DNA of 64,000 nucleotides, taken from the NCBI GenBank assembly GCA_964588695.1, contig CAZPQK010000006.1, forward strand, positions 186,001-250,000. Reading direction: 5' to 3'. Shown here piece after piece: positions 23,558 to 32,765 of the stretch. The DNA is from CAZPQK01 sp964588695. GTDB taxonomy: Bacteria; Krumholzibacteriota; Krumholzibacteriia; WVZY01; JAKEHA01. Position 1 is the stretch's first letter, and each line of letters begins with the position of its first letter. A program made the position numbers and the translations under genes. The notes beneath the pieces were generated by a model. It saw only the letters and a program-made list of their open reading frames with translations, was not told the origin of the DNA and did not search any database.

Positions 23558-24271
23558 TCAGTCTGTCTGGTCACCCTGGGAAACGGCAATGCGTTCGTCG
23601 AACACAAAGCAGTCGCCCTCCCAAAGAGACTCCTCACTGGAAACATTTTGCAGGTAGTTCAATATACCACCTTGCAGGTGAAGCACGTTGCCAAAGCCCT
23701 GCTCGCGCAGATACGCGGTTGCCTTCTCGCAACGCACGCCTCCGGTACAGAACATCGCAATCCGCTTGCCTTTGTGTGCCGCAAGGTTGTGTTCGACAAA
23801 CGCGGGGAAGTCATGAAAGCTTTCGGTGTGCGGGTTGATCGCACGCGCAAAGGTGCCAAAGCCGACTTCGTAGTCGTTGCGGGTATCCACTACGATTGTG
23901 TTGGGGTCGGCGATCAGATCGTTCCACTCATGCGGCGGAATGTGCTCGCCAACATTGTGGGTGACGTCTACAGCGCCAGCGCGCATGGTGACGATCTCGT
24001 CTTTGAGTTTTACCAGCGCCCGTTGGAAGGGAACTCGCGGAGCCTCCCATCGGTTTTCGATACGGTGGATGAAGCGACCGTCGACATCCAGCCAGTCCCG
24101 AAACGCATCAATCGCGTCGCGACTTCCCGCAACCGTGCCGTTAACCCCTTCGGTTGCGACAATGAGGGTACCTTTCAAGTCCAGTGCCCGCACTTGTCTG
24201 CGCAGATCGGCGGCCATCGCTGCCGGATCCTCGACCGGAAAGAATTTGTACATGGCAAGAACACTAATCAT
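23558..24271 (-). CDS. trhO: tRNA uridine-34 hydroxylase (rhodanese family)
   Basis: About 237 residues. TrhO (YceA) hydroxylates U34 in a set of tRNAs as the first step to (m)cmo5U. Visible features are the N-terminal ferredoxin-like part (YKFFPVEDP, LIVATEGVNGTVAG) and the rhodanese domain with active-site loop FCTGGVRCEKAT, whose first Cys is catalytic. The family's C-terminal Cys-rich region is missing, so this is the shorter form. ATG 24269-24271 is chosen; a start at 24298 would add nine residues, and neither has a ribosome site. It lies 63 bp upstream of the DUF5916 gene on the same strand. Confidence 0.88.
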   Translation of the reverse strand: MISVLAMYKFFPVEDPAAMAADLRRQVRALDLKGTLIVATEGVNGTVAGSRDAIDAFRDWLDVDGRFIHRIENRWEAPRVPFQRALVKLKDEIVTMRAGAVDVTHNVGEHIPPHEWNDLIADPNTIVVDTRNDYEVGFGTFARAINPHTESFHDFPAFVEHNLAAHKGKRIAMFCTGGVRCEKATAYLREQGFGNVLHLQGGILNYLQNVSSEESLWEGDCFVFDERIAVSQGDQTD

Positions 24272-24402
24272 AGTGTAAATAGGATAGCAAGCAACCACTT
24301 GTATTGCAAATAGTTACACAGGTTTGTGGCATCTCGACTGCCCGCAACAGGCCCTAGCTTGTTCCTTTCATGGTCACAGTGTAATGTCTACTGCGCCGTA
24401 CG

Positions 24403-26481
24403 ATGCAATTACTTAAACGAATAAAAGTCGTAGTACTCGCGCTGGCGTTGCTGTCGGCGTTACTGCCCACCAACGCGAGCGCCGATGTCGTCCGCCTGGA
24501 CGCCGGGTGGGAGTATCGACTGGGGCAATCTCCTGTCGATGCCGCCGGCGACCCGGTGTGGCTTTACGACGAATCGAGTGTCGGCTGGCACGCGATGACC
24601 AAGATTGGATACCCCGACGAACGCAATGGCGAGAACTGGATTTGGTATCGCACTCGACTTCCCGCAAATCTTCCCGATTCGCCAGCGCTTTACATTCAAC
24701 ACCTCATGGAGGGGTTTGAAGCTTATGTTGACGGGGAGTTAATCAAAAAGTTTGGGCACCTGGGGTCCAACAATGAAAACAAGTACGCGTCGTCAACCAT
24801 CCAGGTAATCTCTCTTCCGCAAGATGCCGCCGGCAAGATGCTGGTGTTTCAAATCTATTCCGAGGGTTGCTGCTTGGGAATCCAGGGTGGCGACGGCGGT
24901 GTGTACTTGGGTCAAAAAGACGAAGCTATTCGTTTTCTTGCGCTCGACAATGCCGCGACCGTTGTTCTGGGCGTCCTGTTTATGTTCTTGGGCGTGTTTG
25001 CATTGGCTTCGTTCTTTGTCCGACTGCGCGAAGATTTTCTGGCTCCCCTCGCATTCGCCGCGTTTGCTATTCCTCTGGGGCTGTTCTACGTCCTGATTCC
25101 TCCGGGGCCGCAATACATTCTTAACGCGCCCGTGCAGTTGTTGTACGTCCGCGGGATCGCCTTTCTGCTGTTCGCGGTTGGGCTTTACACGTTCATTCGT
25201 TTGACTTTGCTCAATCATTCCGCGCGTTGGAGTCGGCATTTGATGACTGCGCTGATTGCAGTTCACGCAATCACCGCGGCCGTGGTGGTTGCGTTGGATA
25301 TCACCGGGCATGTGCGACTGCCCAACGGTGTACACGCGTCCAATAAGCTATTCATGTACACGGTTCCGACCGCTGTTATCGTTACCGCAGTTCGAGCGTT
25401 TCGTGGAAGCGCCGATGCCCGCGTTCTCATGAGTGGGTTTATTGTGTTTGGTTTGGTTGGAATTCTCGACTTACTGCAAGGGCTACAAGTTATTCCGTAC
25501 TTCGCGTGGGTATCACAGTGGGGCGCGTTGGTGTTTGTGATGTGTTTGGGCTACCTGTTGGAGCGGCAGGCGGCAAGATCTCACCAACGACTAAAGCTAT
25601 ATTCGTCCGAGTTGGAAGAGTTGTCTTCGCAACTCGAGGAAAACAACCGCACGCTCGAACAGAAGGTCATTGAGCGAACCGAGGACTTGGACCTGAAGAA
25701 TAAGGAGCTAAGTGGAACACTAGCCGAACTTCGCGAGACCCAAGAGCAATTGTTGATGCAGGAAAAGATGGCGTCGCTGGGCAACCTGGTTGCGGGCGTA
25801 GCTCACGAAGTGAACAACCCGATTGGCGCGGTGGTTAGTGCAAGCGATGCGTCGGCGCGCGCAGCCGAAGTTGTTCAGAAGTTTGTGGCCGAGCAGGAAC
25901 CCGACGCTAAGGCGCGTCCTCGTAAAGCGGCCGACATTCTGGTGGCAAACAACGGCGTCATTGGCGAGGCGGCCCGTCGGGTCGCGCGCATTGTTCGTAG
26001 TCTCAAGAATTTTGCGCGCCTGGACGAAGCGGAGTTTCAGCGAACCAATATCCACAACGGCATCGACAGCACGCTTACTCTCGTCAAGCACCTTCTGCAA
26101 AACCGAATCAAAGTGGTGTGCGACTACGGCGACATTCCTGAGTTGTTGGTTTACCCCAACGAACTCAATCAGGTGTTTATGAACCTCATCGTCAACGCCA
26201 TCGACGCTATTCCGGGCGATGGAACCATCACCATCACCACCCGCCGCGACCACAACCACGCGGTCATAACCGTTGCCGACACGGGGACGGGGATCGCCGC
26301 CGAAGACATCGGCCGCATTTTTGATCCCGGATTTACCCGCAAAGGTGTCGGAGTTGGTACCGGCCTCGGGCTTTCGATTTCCTACCGCATTATCGACAAG
26401 CACGAAGGTACGCTGAGCGTAACCAGCGAGCCCGGCAACGGCGCCGTGTTCACCGTTCGACTGCCGATTCGCGACGCCTAG
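24403..26481 (+). CDS. Sensor histidine kinase with periplasmic jelly-roll and 7TM region
   Basis: 692 residues: signal peptide (1-27), a galactose-binding-like extracellular domain (about 28-170; WIWYRTRLPANLPDSPALYI), seven predicted helices (about 183-385; 7TMR-DISM-like layout), a coiled coil (about 395-455), HisKA with H468 in VAGVAHEVNNPIG, and HATPase_c (NLIVNAIDAI, ADTGTGIA, VGTGLGLSIS). The periplasmic domain probably senses a carbohydrate or other small ligand. No response regulator is adjacent. The gene ends convergently with the lipoprotein gene, the two stops sharing the palindrome CTAG. Confidence 0.88.
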   Translation: MQLLKRIKVVVLALALLSALLPTNASADVVRLDAGWEYRLGQSPVDAAGDPVWLYDESSVGWHAMTKIGYPDERNGENWIWYRTRLPANLPDSPALYIQHLMEGFEAYVDGELIKKFGHLGSNNENKYASSTIQVISLPQDAAGKMLVFQIYSEGCCLGIQGGDGGVYLGQKDEAIRFLALDNAATVVLGVLFMFLGVFALASFFVRLREDFLAPLAFAAFAIPLGLFYVLIPPGPQYILNAPVQLLYVRGIAFLLFAVGLYTFIRLTLLNHSARWSRHLMTALIAVHAITAAVVVALDITGHVRLPNGVHASNKLFMYTVPTAVIVTAVRAFRGSADARVLMSGFIVFGLVGILDLLQGLQVIPYFAWVSQWGALVFVMCLGYLLERQAARSHQRLKLYSSELEELSSQLEENNRTLEQKVIERTEDLDLKNKELSGTLAELRETQEQLLMQEKMASLGNLVAGVAHEVNNPIGAVVSASDASARAAEVVQKFVAEQEPDAKARPRKAADILVANNGVIGEAARRVARIVRSLKNFARLDEAEFQRTNIHNGIDSTLTLVKHLLQNRIKVVCDYGDIPELLVYPNELNQVFMNLIVNAIDAIPGDGTITITTRRDHNHAVITVADTGTGIAAEDIGRIFDPGFTRKGVGVGTGLGLSISYRIIDKHEGTLSVTSEPGNGAVFTVRLPIRDA

Positions 26482-27170
26482 ATGCCGAAGGGTCCAAAGG
26501 GTGCGGGTTCGGTCCTAAAGTCGCCGATTTCCGACGTGAGCCAATCGACTTCACCGATAAGCAAGTCGGCGGTCCCAATGGCGCCACCCGCATTAAGCGT
26601 GTTGGGTACGGTGAACTCGAAGATGAAGCAGCTGATCGTCTCGCCGGTATTTGCAGGTACGGCGTTTGCGGCGCAGCCGAAGTTGTCGAGCGTTGACCCG
26701 TTGCTCGAATACAAGTTAACCCCATAGCTCGTGATTCTATCCAACGACGATATCCTGCTAAAGCCAATGTTCTGCGCGGTAGCGACTAACCCACCATTCC
26801 CGGCCAGGCCGACACGCACGGAGATCACCCCGGGAACCCGATGAGCAACTGCCAACGGCTGCGGAAAATGCACATGAATTGACACATTGGTTCCGGCTCC
26901 AACATTGGGGATGGTGACATTAGTTTGAGCGATAGCCTGAAAAACGGTGCTCTCGGGGCCGCCGTACATGCCCGGCGAGTAAAACACCGACTCGGTCCAA
27001 TCGTCCGAGGCCACTTCGACCGTCACAGTGTTGGCACTTGTCGCGCACTTCGGTTGGGGTGCGGGTAGTCCCGACAGTAACGAGCCGTCGTCGCACCCGA
27101 CGATTGTGGACAACCCGATCGCTACGATCCCTGCAAGCAGCCGTACGTCTAGTCTTGGTGTCATTGTCAT
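26478..27170 (-). CDS. Hypothetical lipoprotein
   Basis: 230 residues with a signal peptide and lipobox STIVGC (lipidated Cys about 26). The mature region is beta-rich (VTVEVASDDW, SIHVHFPQPL, VRVGLAGNGG) with several Cys residues, probably one or two disulfides. I do not recognise a family. It is probably inner-leaflet or outer-membrane anchored. It overlaps the kinase gene by 4 bp at the stop codons. Confidence 0.65.
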   Translation of the reverse strand: MTMTPRLDVRLLAGIVAIGLSTIVGCDDGSLLSGLPAPQPKCATSANTVTVEVASDDWTESVFYSPGMYGGPESTVFQAIAQTNVTIPNVGAGTNVSIHVHFPQPLAVAHRVPGVISVRVGLAGNGGLVATAQNIGFSRISSLDRITSYGVNLYSSNGSTLDNFGCAANAVPANTGETISCFIFEFTVPNTLNAGGAIGTADLLIGEVDWLTSEIGDFRTEPAPFGPFGI

Positions 27171-27269
27171 ACCTCGCGTCTGGTGTTGGATTCATCCGTT
27201 AGTAAACGCCGCAGAACGGCGATCTACCAACAACCAAAAAGTCGAGTTTAGTGAGCGGTCGCCGCCATC

Positions 27270-27306
27270 GTCATGTAACATATTGCAAATACGAGCGTTA
27301 CATGAC
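27270..27306. promoter_or_regulatory. 10-bp perfect inverted repeat between lipoprotein and greA
   Basis: GTCATGTAAC (27270-27279) and GTTACATGAC (27297-27306) with a 17-nt AT-rich spacer, lying between two divergent genes. It may be a wide-spaced operator or a transcribed hairpin. Confidence 0.5.
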
Positions 27307-27370
27307 CGGTCGCTTTTCCGTTGTATGCGGGGCCCCGCCTCGCTATCCTTTAACCAGATTTTATCGAACC

Positions 27371-27408
27371 GCGGCGCGCCCCCTTCCTCGACCCGGGGGG
27401 CACGCCGC
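27371..27408 (+). promoter_or_regulatory. GC-rich hairpin in the greA leader
   Basis: A stem of two 6-bp segments (GCGGCG/CGCCGC, GCCCCC/GGGGGC) around one C-A mismatch, followed by TTTTATT, 43 nt before the greA ATG. It could act as an attenuator or as a terminator for upstream transcription. Confidence 0.45.
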
Positions 27409-27450
27409 GACTCGTTTTATTAGACCGAAACCGAAAATGGAGTGATGGGG

Positions 27451-27933
27451 ATGGCCCAGTTCTTTTTTACCGAAGCTGGCTTGAAGAAGTTAAAAGAGGA
27501 GATCGATCACCTCGAAAAGCTAGTGAAGCATGACATTGCTAAGGAAATCGCAGCGGCCGCGGATCATGGTGACTTGAAGGAGAACGCCGAGTACGCCGCC
27601 GCTAAGGAAAAGCAAGCGCATTACGCCAATAAGCTACGGGCGCTTCAGGAAAAAATGTCGGGCGCCAACGTGGTGCGCCGCGAAGATTTGCCCGAGGATT
27701 CGGTCTCCTTTGGCAAGAAAGTCAAAATTAAAGATGTTGATACCGGACGCGAGCGCGAGTACACCATTCTAGGTGAGGGGGAAAGCGACCCCGAACAGAA
27801 CATCATTGCGTACCAAACGCCGCTGGCTAAAGCGCTGATTGGTCACAAGATGGGCGAAGTGGTGGAAGTCCAGTTGCCCGCGGGTGTTCGCAACTTTGAG
27901 ATTCTCGAAGTCGAGTTTTTTGACGGCTATTAG
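27451..27933 (+). CDS. greA: Transcription elongation factor GreA
   Basis: 160 residues, standard GreA length. The N-terminal coiled coil carries the acidic tip that enters the RNA polymerase secondary channel (DHGDLKENAEYAAAKEKQ), and the C-terminal FKBP-like domain follows (YTILGEGESDPEQN, SPLAK-like TPLAKALIGHKMGEVVEV). It rescues backtracked polymerase by stimulating RNA cleavage. ATG 27451 is chosen with GGAG 8 nt upstream; the frame has a GTG and an ATG just before that overlap this site. The long leader holds an inverted repeat and a hairpin that may control it. Confidence 0.95.
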   Translation: MAQFFFTEAGLKKLKEEIDHLEKLVKHDIAKEIAAAADHGDLKENAEYAAAKEKQAHYANKLRALQEKMSGANVVRREDLPEDSVSFGKKVKIKDVDTGREREYTILGEGESDPEQNIIAYQTPLAKALIGHKMGEVVEVQLPAGVRNFEILEVEFFDGY

Positions 27934-27955
27934 CGATTAGCGGGGCACCGCTACC

Positions 27956-29038
27956 ATGTATTCATTCTTAGACGGCATCTATCGACGCGTGCGCATTGCA
28001 TTGTCGCCGGTAGGTGCCGCTTTTGTTTTTGGGTTGGTCCTGTTCGGCCTGGCCGCGCTTCACCTGCGCCCCGCCACGTTTACTTCTTCTCTTGGTGTCG
28101 AATACGCGGCGCTGGCCAGCAACCCGTTCGCCGCCGATGCCCCCGGCGTTGGATATCGCATCCTCACTCCGCTGCTGAGTTACCTGCTTGGCCTTCGCGG
28201 CGATCTCATTATTGTCACCAATCTCATTCTTTGCGCGCTGTTTCTGATGCTCGTCGTCGCGTATTTCAGCCGCGGAGATCGCCCGGCCGACGGTCTCACC
28301 GCCGGGCTTGTCTTTGCGTTCTCTCTGGTCGTCGGCACGACCATGTACTTTGGCGGGTACTGCGACATCCTTACCTACATACTCGTGTTTCTGATGTGGA
28401 AGTATCGCACCCATCGTCTGCGCTTTTATCTGCTCCTGTTTCTTGCCACCATGAACCACGAGTCGGTGCTGTTCCTGGTGCCGATGTTTGCCTGGTTGGC
28501 GCTACGCGACTTCGGCGACCGCAAGCGTTGGGCTCTGGATCACCTACTGGGCTTGGGGTTGGTGCTGGGAGTGATGTTTGGAGTTCGCACGCTATTGAGC
28601 GACAACATTGCCGATGGGTTGGAAGCGTCGCGGTATATGGAGCCCCTCAAGCACGACCCGTTCTTTTGGTTTCGGCAATCGTCACCCAACCAGCTGGCCG
28701 GGTTGCTATCGGTATTCAAGCTTAGCTGGTTGTTTGTGTTTGTGGCTGGGGGAATGATGTGGCATATGGGCAGGCGATTCGAGGTTGTAGCGATCGCTCT
28801 GGCGCTCTTCGCTGGTTTTGGGCAACTGTTTGTTGCCTACGATGCGTCGCGGTTGTTCACGCTGTCGTTTCCGGCGATGTTGATTGCGCTGGAGTTTTTG
28901 TTCGCCAACGATCCGGATAAGAATCGGCAATGGATGGGGTATGTGCTGTTGCTTACGGCGATTGTTCCAACCTACTTTACCGCCGCCGAGCACATCATTC
29001 TGCTGAAGTCTGCTGTAACCCTGTGGCTCGCGGGTTAG
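27956..29038 (+). CDS. Polytopic membrane protein, glycosyltransferase-C-like, function unknown
   Basis: 360 residues with about eight to ten predicted helices. An MNHES motif follows a run of helices, and a GYCDI segment sits near a helix end, reminiscent of GT-C-type or O-antigen-handling membrane enzymes, but no family signature is clear enough for a call. It starts 22 bp after greA on the same strand and overlaps the convergent HTTM gene by 4 bp. An envelope sugar or lipid role is a guess from topology only. Confidence 0.6.
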   Translation: MYSFLDGIYRRVRIALSPVGAAFVFGLVLFGLAALHLRPATFTSSLGVEYAALASNPFAADAPGVGYRILTPLLSYLLGLRGDLIIVTNLILCALFLMLVVAYFSRGDRPADGLTAGLVFAFSLVVGTTMYFGGYCDILTYILVFLMWKYRTHRLRFYLLLFLATMNHESVLFLVPMFAWLALRDFGDRKRWALDHLLGLGLVLGVMFGVRTLLSDNIADGLEASRYMEPLKHDPFFWFRQSSPNQLAGLLSVFKLSWLFVFVAGGMMWHMGRRFEVVAIALALFAGFGQLFVAYDASRLFTLSFPAMLIALEFLFANDPDKNRQWMGYVLLLTAIVPTYFTAAEHIILLKSAVTLWLAG

Positions 29039-30579
29039 TCGTTTGCGCCAAACGCGGTATCTTCCACAAACAGATCCAACTCTTCGGGGGAAGGCAGTCG
29101 GCAGCTGTCGCGTTTTCCGAACGTCGCGTAGCGGGTTTTAGCAACGGCGCGATAGACGACGTCACGAATCGCTTGCGGGATCAGCCACAGTAAGCCGACA
29201 AGTCGGTAGCCGCCTCCCAACGCGTGCACGATGGCCAATACCGCAGTTGATCGCACCACCACGCTGCCGTCGCGCTCCAGAACAAAGCTGTCCACGTTCT
29301 GTTCGCGAAGACCGGTGGCGGTAAGCATCTCTTCTCCGCGGCGACTCTGCAGAGACGCATAGCGCAACCGGCGTTTCTTGTCGCGGCGAACCAAAAAGTC
29401 CACAGTTCCGTTGCACAAGTTGCAGACTCCGTCGAAGTAGGCCACACCGTAACCGGCGGGCCACGCCATCGTGCGTCGATACGCGCTGACAACGCACCAA
29501 ATGGCCAACAGCACCGAAGCGGTGTGCACCAACGCAAACCAGTACACGGGGTTGATGCCGACAAACGAAAGCAGCGCGGTCACCGGCGATAACCATGCGG
29601 CGGCACCCATCGGTAGTTGTTCGGAGGGGATGGCGTGCAGCCCCAGCCATACCACCACCAGGACCAACGCGGTTTGCCAGGATGTCGCGGCGGCCAGCAC
29701 GCGACCGGGCCCGGGTTTGGCGAACCATCGGGTTACCGGTTCCCATGGGATAAACAGAAGGTAGCAGGGGAGAAAGATGGCGAAGGGAATGTTCAACATC
29801 AGCATGTTGATCCAGTGGAACACGACCGCGACGAAAACCGCCGCGCGAAACGTAGACCGATGCACGATCGCTATCGCCGCGCCGAGTTCAAACATCACCG
29901 CCGTGACATCCATGATTTCCCACACCCAGGTGTTCTTTAAGGTCGCCATGAACCCGGCTAGCAAATCGCGACGCTCCAACAGGTAGTAGCCATTTAGCGT
30001 CCATCGGCGAACCCCCTGTGTGGTCAGGTCAAAGTCGACCCAGGACATCAGCTTGGGATAGCCGGCGGTGAGGTAACCGAACGAAATGAACATGGCCATC
30101 ATGGTTAGCGGCCAGTTGTGAGTGGCCTGGCGGGGTTTGCCAGCTCGCGCGCGACGACGAGCGTCGATAGAGTACGCCGCTCCCCAGTTGGAAAACGACA
30201 TAAGCGCAGGGGTAAAGATCATCAGGCTAGTGCCGTCGGTACGGCCAAAGCAATACTGTGCGGTGTACCCGGCCATCATCAACGCGAACACGGCAAAAGA
30301 CATTAGTCTCGTGCGGTAGCCGACAAGTAGTCCAATCATCGCCACCGCCAAAGCAATGCTTATGGCGAGCAAAACCCACTGCGGAGGAAAGCCGTCGAGC
30401 AAAAATCTTCCCGGGCTCATCCACGTAGGGTTGAAATATCCAGGCGGGTTGTTCGCGATCCAGGCGTAACTGGGAACGCCGTAGATCAAGTAGAACAGCG
30501 CAAAGGCGATCCGATAAATGCCCAGTGCCTCCGCGCTGACCGGAAACATCCCGTGAATCCAGCGGTCGAGAGCTTTCAT
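29035..30579 (-). CDS. HTTM membrane protein fused to a DUF393 thiol-disulfide domain
   Basis: 514 residues. Residues 1-370 form an HTTM domain (horizontally transferred transmembrane domain, related to vitamin-K gamma-carboxylase), with several helices and FRAAVFVAVVFHWINMLML. Residues about 380-505 are a DCC1-like/DUF393 thioredoxin-fold domain with YFDGVCNLCNGTVDFL, where CNLC is the redox pair. The two are usually separate neighbours; here they are one chain. Vitamin-K carboxylase itself works with a thiol-driven quinone reductase, so a membrane oxidation step fed by the DUF393 domain is plausible (inference). Its ATG overlaps the stop of the upstream small gene (ATGA). Confidence 0.85.
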   Translation of the reverse strand: MKALDRWIHGMFPVSAEALGIYRIAFALFYLIYGVPSYAWIANNPPGYFNPTWMSPGRFLLDGFPPQWVLLAISIALAVAMIGLLVGYRTRLMSFAVFALMMAGYTAQYCFGRTDGTSLMIFTPALMSFSNWGAAYSIDARRRARAGKPRQATHNWPLTMMAMFISFGYLTAGYPKLMSWVDFDLTTQGVRRWTLNGYYLLERRDLLAGFMATLKNTWVWEIMDVTAVMFELGAAIAIVHRSTFRAAVFVAVVFHWINMLMLNIPFAIFLPCYLLFIPWEPVTRWFAKPGPGRVLAAATSWQTALVLVVVWLGLHAIPSEQLPMGAAAWLSPVTALLSFVGINPVYWFALVHTASVLLAIWCVVSAYRRTMAWPAGYGVAYFDGVCNLCNGTVDFLVRRDKKRRLRYASLQSRRGEEMLTATGLREQNVDSFVLERDGSVVVRSTAVLAIVHALGGGYRLVGLLWLIPQAIRDVVYRAVAKTRYATFGKRDSCRLPSPEELDLFVEDTAFGAND

Positions 30580-31106
30580 TGCGAATCCTCCGAACCGAAC
30601 GTAATTAACTGGTCGGAGATCTGTTCGCGCGATGTCGTGATTTCACCGTTCCGAAGTTCAAGGCTGATGCGCCACTTGCGAACCACCAGCGAGGTCGGCG
30701 CTTTGCCAAGTTCTCGCTCCAGTCGGACTCGAAGCCAGTCTTTGGTTTCGGAAATCACACGCGGCGATCGTTTAAACGGACTGGAATCCATTGTGGGGGT
30801 GACGCCCATGCCGTCGGCGAATACGTGCGTGCGATACTGTTCTGGCATCCGCCCCAACAACACCGCGTCGTCCACGCTCTCTTCGATGCCGTTCGGCATC
30901 TGTGCAATCAGTTCGTAGTCGGTAGCGGTGATTCCGTGCTCTTCGGAAACCTTAAAAGCCCCCGCCGGGAAGAGGATCGACGGAAACGGTTTACTGCGGG
31001 TTTCGTTAACGTAGATTTGCGCGAACAGTAGTATGAGCACTATTGCGAATACCACGCGCATGGCCCACGGGTGGGACGGAGAGGTATGTGGCGGATCCTG
31101 CACCAT
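30576..31106 (-). CDS. Single-helix membrane protein, partner of HTTM-DUF393 gene
   Basis: About 177 residues: a short cytoplasmic start, one helix (WAMRVVFAIVLILLFAQIYV) and an extracytoplasmic domain of about 140 residues rich in charged positions (DWLRVRLERELGKAPTSLVV). No family is recognised by name. The start is ATG 31104-31106 or the in-frame GTG at 31103; AAGGAG lies just upstream and suits the GTG better. It overlaps the HTTM gene by 4 bp, so the two proteins are probably made together and may form a complex. Confidence 0.6.
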   Translation of the reverse strand: MVQDPPHTSPSHPWAMRVVFAIVLILLFAQIYVNETRSKPFPSILFPAGAFKVSEEHGITATDYELIAQMPNGIEESVDDAVLLGRMPEQYRTHVFADGMGVTPTMDSSPFKRSPRVISETKDWLRVRLERELGKAPTSLVVRKWRISLELRNGEITTSREQISDQLITFGSEDSQ

Positions 31107-31224
31107 GACTCCTTGGCGGATGGTCACAACGGGGTTGCGGCGGCGTCGCGACGGTAGTCTAGCAAACAGCTCGCCACTGCGACCAGCGTAGTGTGCCCAT
31201 GGCAAACCGTGATAGAATTTGCCC

Positions 31225-32685
31225 ATGGATCGTTTTGAAGTCAATCCAATGGAACTGGTCGACAAGTTCAAGCCCACCGAACTGGTGGGGCAGTTCGTGG
31301 TTGCCCAGTCGATACCTGTCCAGCCGCCCGGCTGGTCGACGAAACCGTTGGGTAGTTGGCAAATCGCCCACGACCCACGCCTTCCGGTCCACGACGTGCG
31401 TGGCGGCGACGGAGCGGTCGTGGGGATTGTGGTGGGGTTCGCGATTGACGATACGCCGGCCTTGATTCAAGGGGCGGTTGAGTTGGCCACGGCCACTCCG
31501 GATGTTGAGTCGTGGGTCGCTGGTCTGGCGGGCCGGTTTCTGGTCGTAGAGCTTCGAGAAGGCGATCTGCGGTTTCATTCCGATGCGGTTGGCTCTTTGG
31601 GGACAGTTTACTGTCCATCCCAGAAGATCGTAGCATCAACTGGATATCTTATTCCCTACACGCCCGAGACTCAGGACCGCGCGGCGCTGATCGACGAGTT
31701 GCGGGCCGCCGGGTCGCGGTTTTTGTTTCCCTTCGGCACCACCTCGCGCGAGGGAATCTATCGACTGCTGGGTAACCATCGTCTCGATACTCACAATTGG
31801 CAACCCAGGCGGATGTGGCCGACCGGTCCGGTTGACCGTGCCGAAGACTCGCGTGAGTTACTAAGTGAGATTGGTCGCGAAGTAAGAAGGGTGGTAACCG
31901 GGGTTGCGGCCGCCTATCCGCTGTCGGTTTCGTTAACCGGTGGAAAGGACAGTCGTGCGCTGTTAGCGGTCACGAAAGACATCGCGAAAGATGTGGACTT
32001 TTATACGTTATCGGTTGGCGACCGTCAGGCCGACATCGATGTCTTTTTGGCCAGGACCCTCGCGCAACGATATGGGTTACGGCATAACGTCATCCGCACC
32101 GCGACCGCGTCTAACGACGAACAGCTACGATGGCTTTATCGGACCGGGTGTGTGGCATCCGAAGACCGCGGTCGGGAAATCACCAACGCCTACTACCAAC
32201 TCGACCCCGCCCGCGCCGAGCTAACCGCCGACTTCGGCGAAATCATGCGTGACTTCGCGACCAAACCAGGTATGGATCCGCGGGCGGTGGAAACGATCCT
32301 TTATCCTATGAAGCTAAAGCCGATTCCGTGGGTGTTGGAAACGTTGGACCGCTACATTAAGTCGCTACCGTTGGACGATCCGTATCATATTATGGACATG
32401 AAGTATTTGGACGGCCGCATCGCGTCATGGGCGGGTGTTCTACCGTACGCCGAAGCCGACTCGGTGCCATTGCGAATGTCGGTGTTCACTTCGCGACGCC
32501 TGATACAGTTGGCCATGGCGTTGCCGTTGGACTTGCGTTTGGCAGACGGCGCTCCGGAGGAAGTGACGCGAATGCTGTGGCCGGAGCTGTTGAACCTGCC
32601 GTTTAATCGTTATACCGGCATGACCCACGTAAAGGATCGACTCAAAAAACGCGTTTATCGGATGAAGAAGGCGATGCGCCGCTAG
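31225..32685 (+). CDS. Asparagine-synthase-like amidotransferase without catalytic N-terminal Cys
   Basis: 486 residues. The C-terminal half is an AsnB-type ATP-pyrophosphatase domain with the PP-loop SLTGGKDSRAL (about 235-246). The N-terminal half has a degenerate glutaminase-like pattern (AGLAGRFLVVELREGDLRFH, DAVGSLGTVY) but no Cys2. Such proteins form amide or lactam bonds with an amine other than ammonia from glutamine, as in lasso cyclases or beta-lactam synthetase, or act in surface-sugar pathways. No precursor peptide gene is visible nearby. ATG 31225 lies soon after a TAGAAT box at 31211, so the message may be nearly leaderless. Confidence 0.75.
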   Translation: MDRFEVNPMELVDKFKPTELVGQFVVAQSIPVQPPGWSTKPLGSWQIAHDPRLPVHDVRGGDGAVVGIVVGFAIDDTPALIQGAVELATATPDVESWVAGLAGRFLVVELREGDLRFHSDAVGSLGTVYCPSQKIVASTGYLIPYTPETQDRAALIDELRAAGSRFLFPFGTTSREGIYRLLGNHRLDTHNWQPRRMWPTGPVDRAEDSRELLSEIGREVRRVVTGVAAAYPLSVSLTGGKDSRALLAVTKDIAKDVDFYTLSVGDRQADIDVFLARTLAQRYGLRHNVIRTATASNDEQLRWLYRTGCVASEDRGREITNAYYQLDPARAELTADFGEIMRDFATKPGMDPRAVETILYPMKLKPIPWVLETLDRYIKSLPLDDPYHIMDMKYLDGRIASWAGVLPYAEADSVPLRMSVFTSRRLIQLAMALPLDLRLADGAPEEVTRMLWPELLNLPFNRYTGMTHVKDRLKKRVYRMKKAMRR

Positions 32686-32712
32686 GCATGTAAACCCCTC
32701 TAAGCGCGCCAC

Positions 32713-32741
32713 TTGACAGCCGCCGGGGCCACGCGTAGTAT
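32713..32741 (+). promoter_or_regulatory. Sigma-70-type promoter of tRNA-His
   Basis: TTGACA at 32713-32718, a 17-bp spacer and TAGTAT at 32736-32741, with a start expected about 18 nt before the tRNA. Confidence 0.75.
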
Positions 32742-32765
32742 CTCGGAACGTTTTGCAGAATTGAT

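Noticed and set aside
23648..24313. Plus-strand open frame of 221 codons
   Set aside because: Antisense to trhO, which has the unmistakable rhodanese loop CTGGVRCEKAT.
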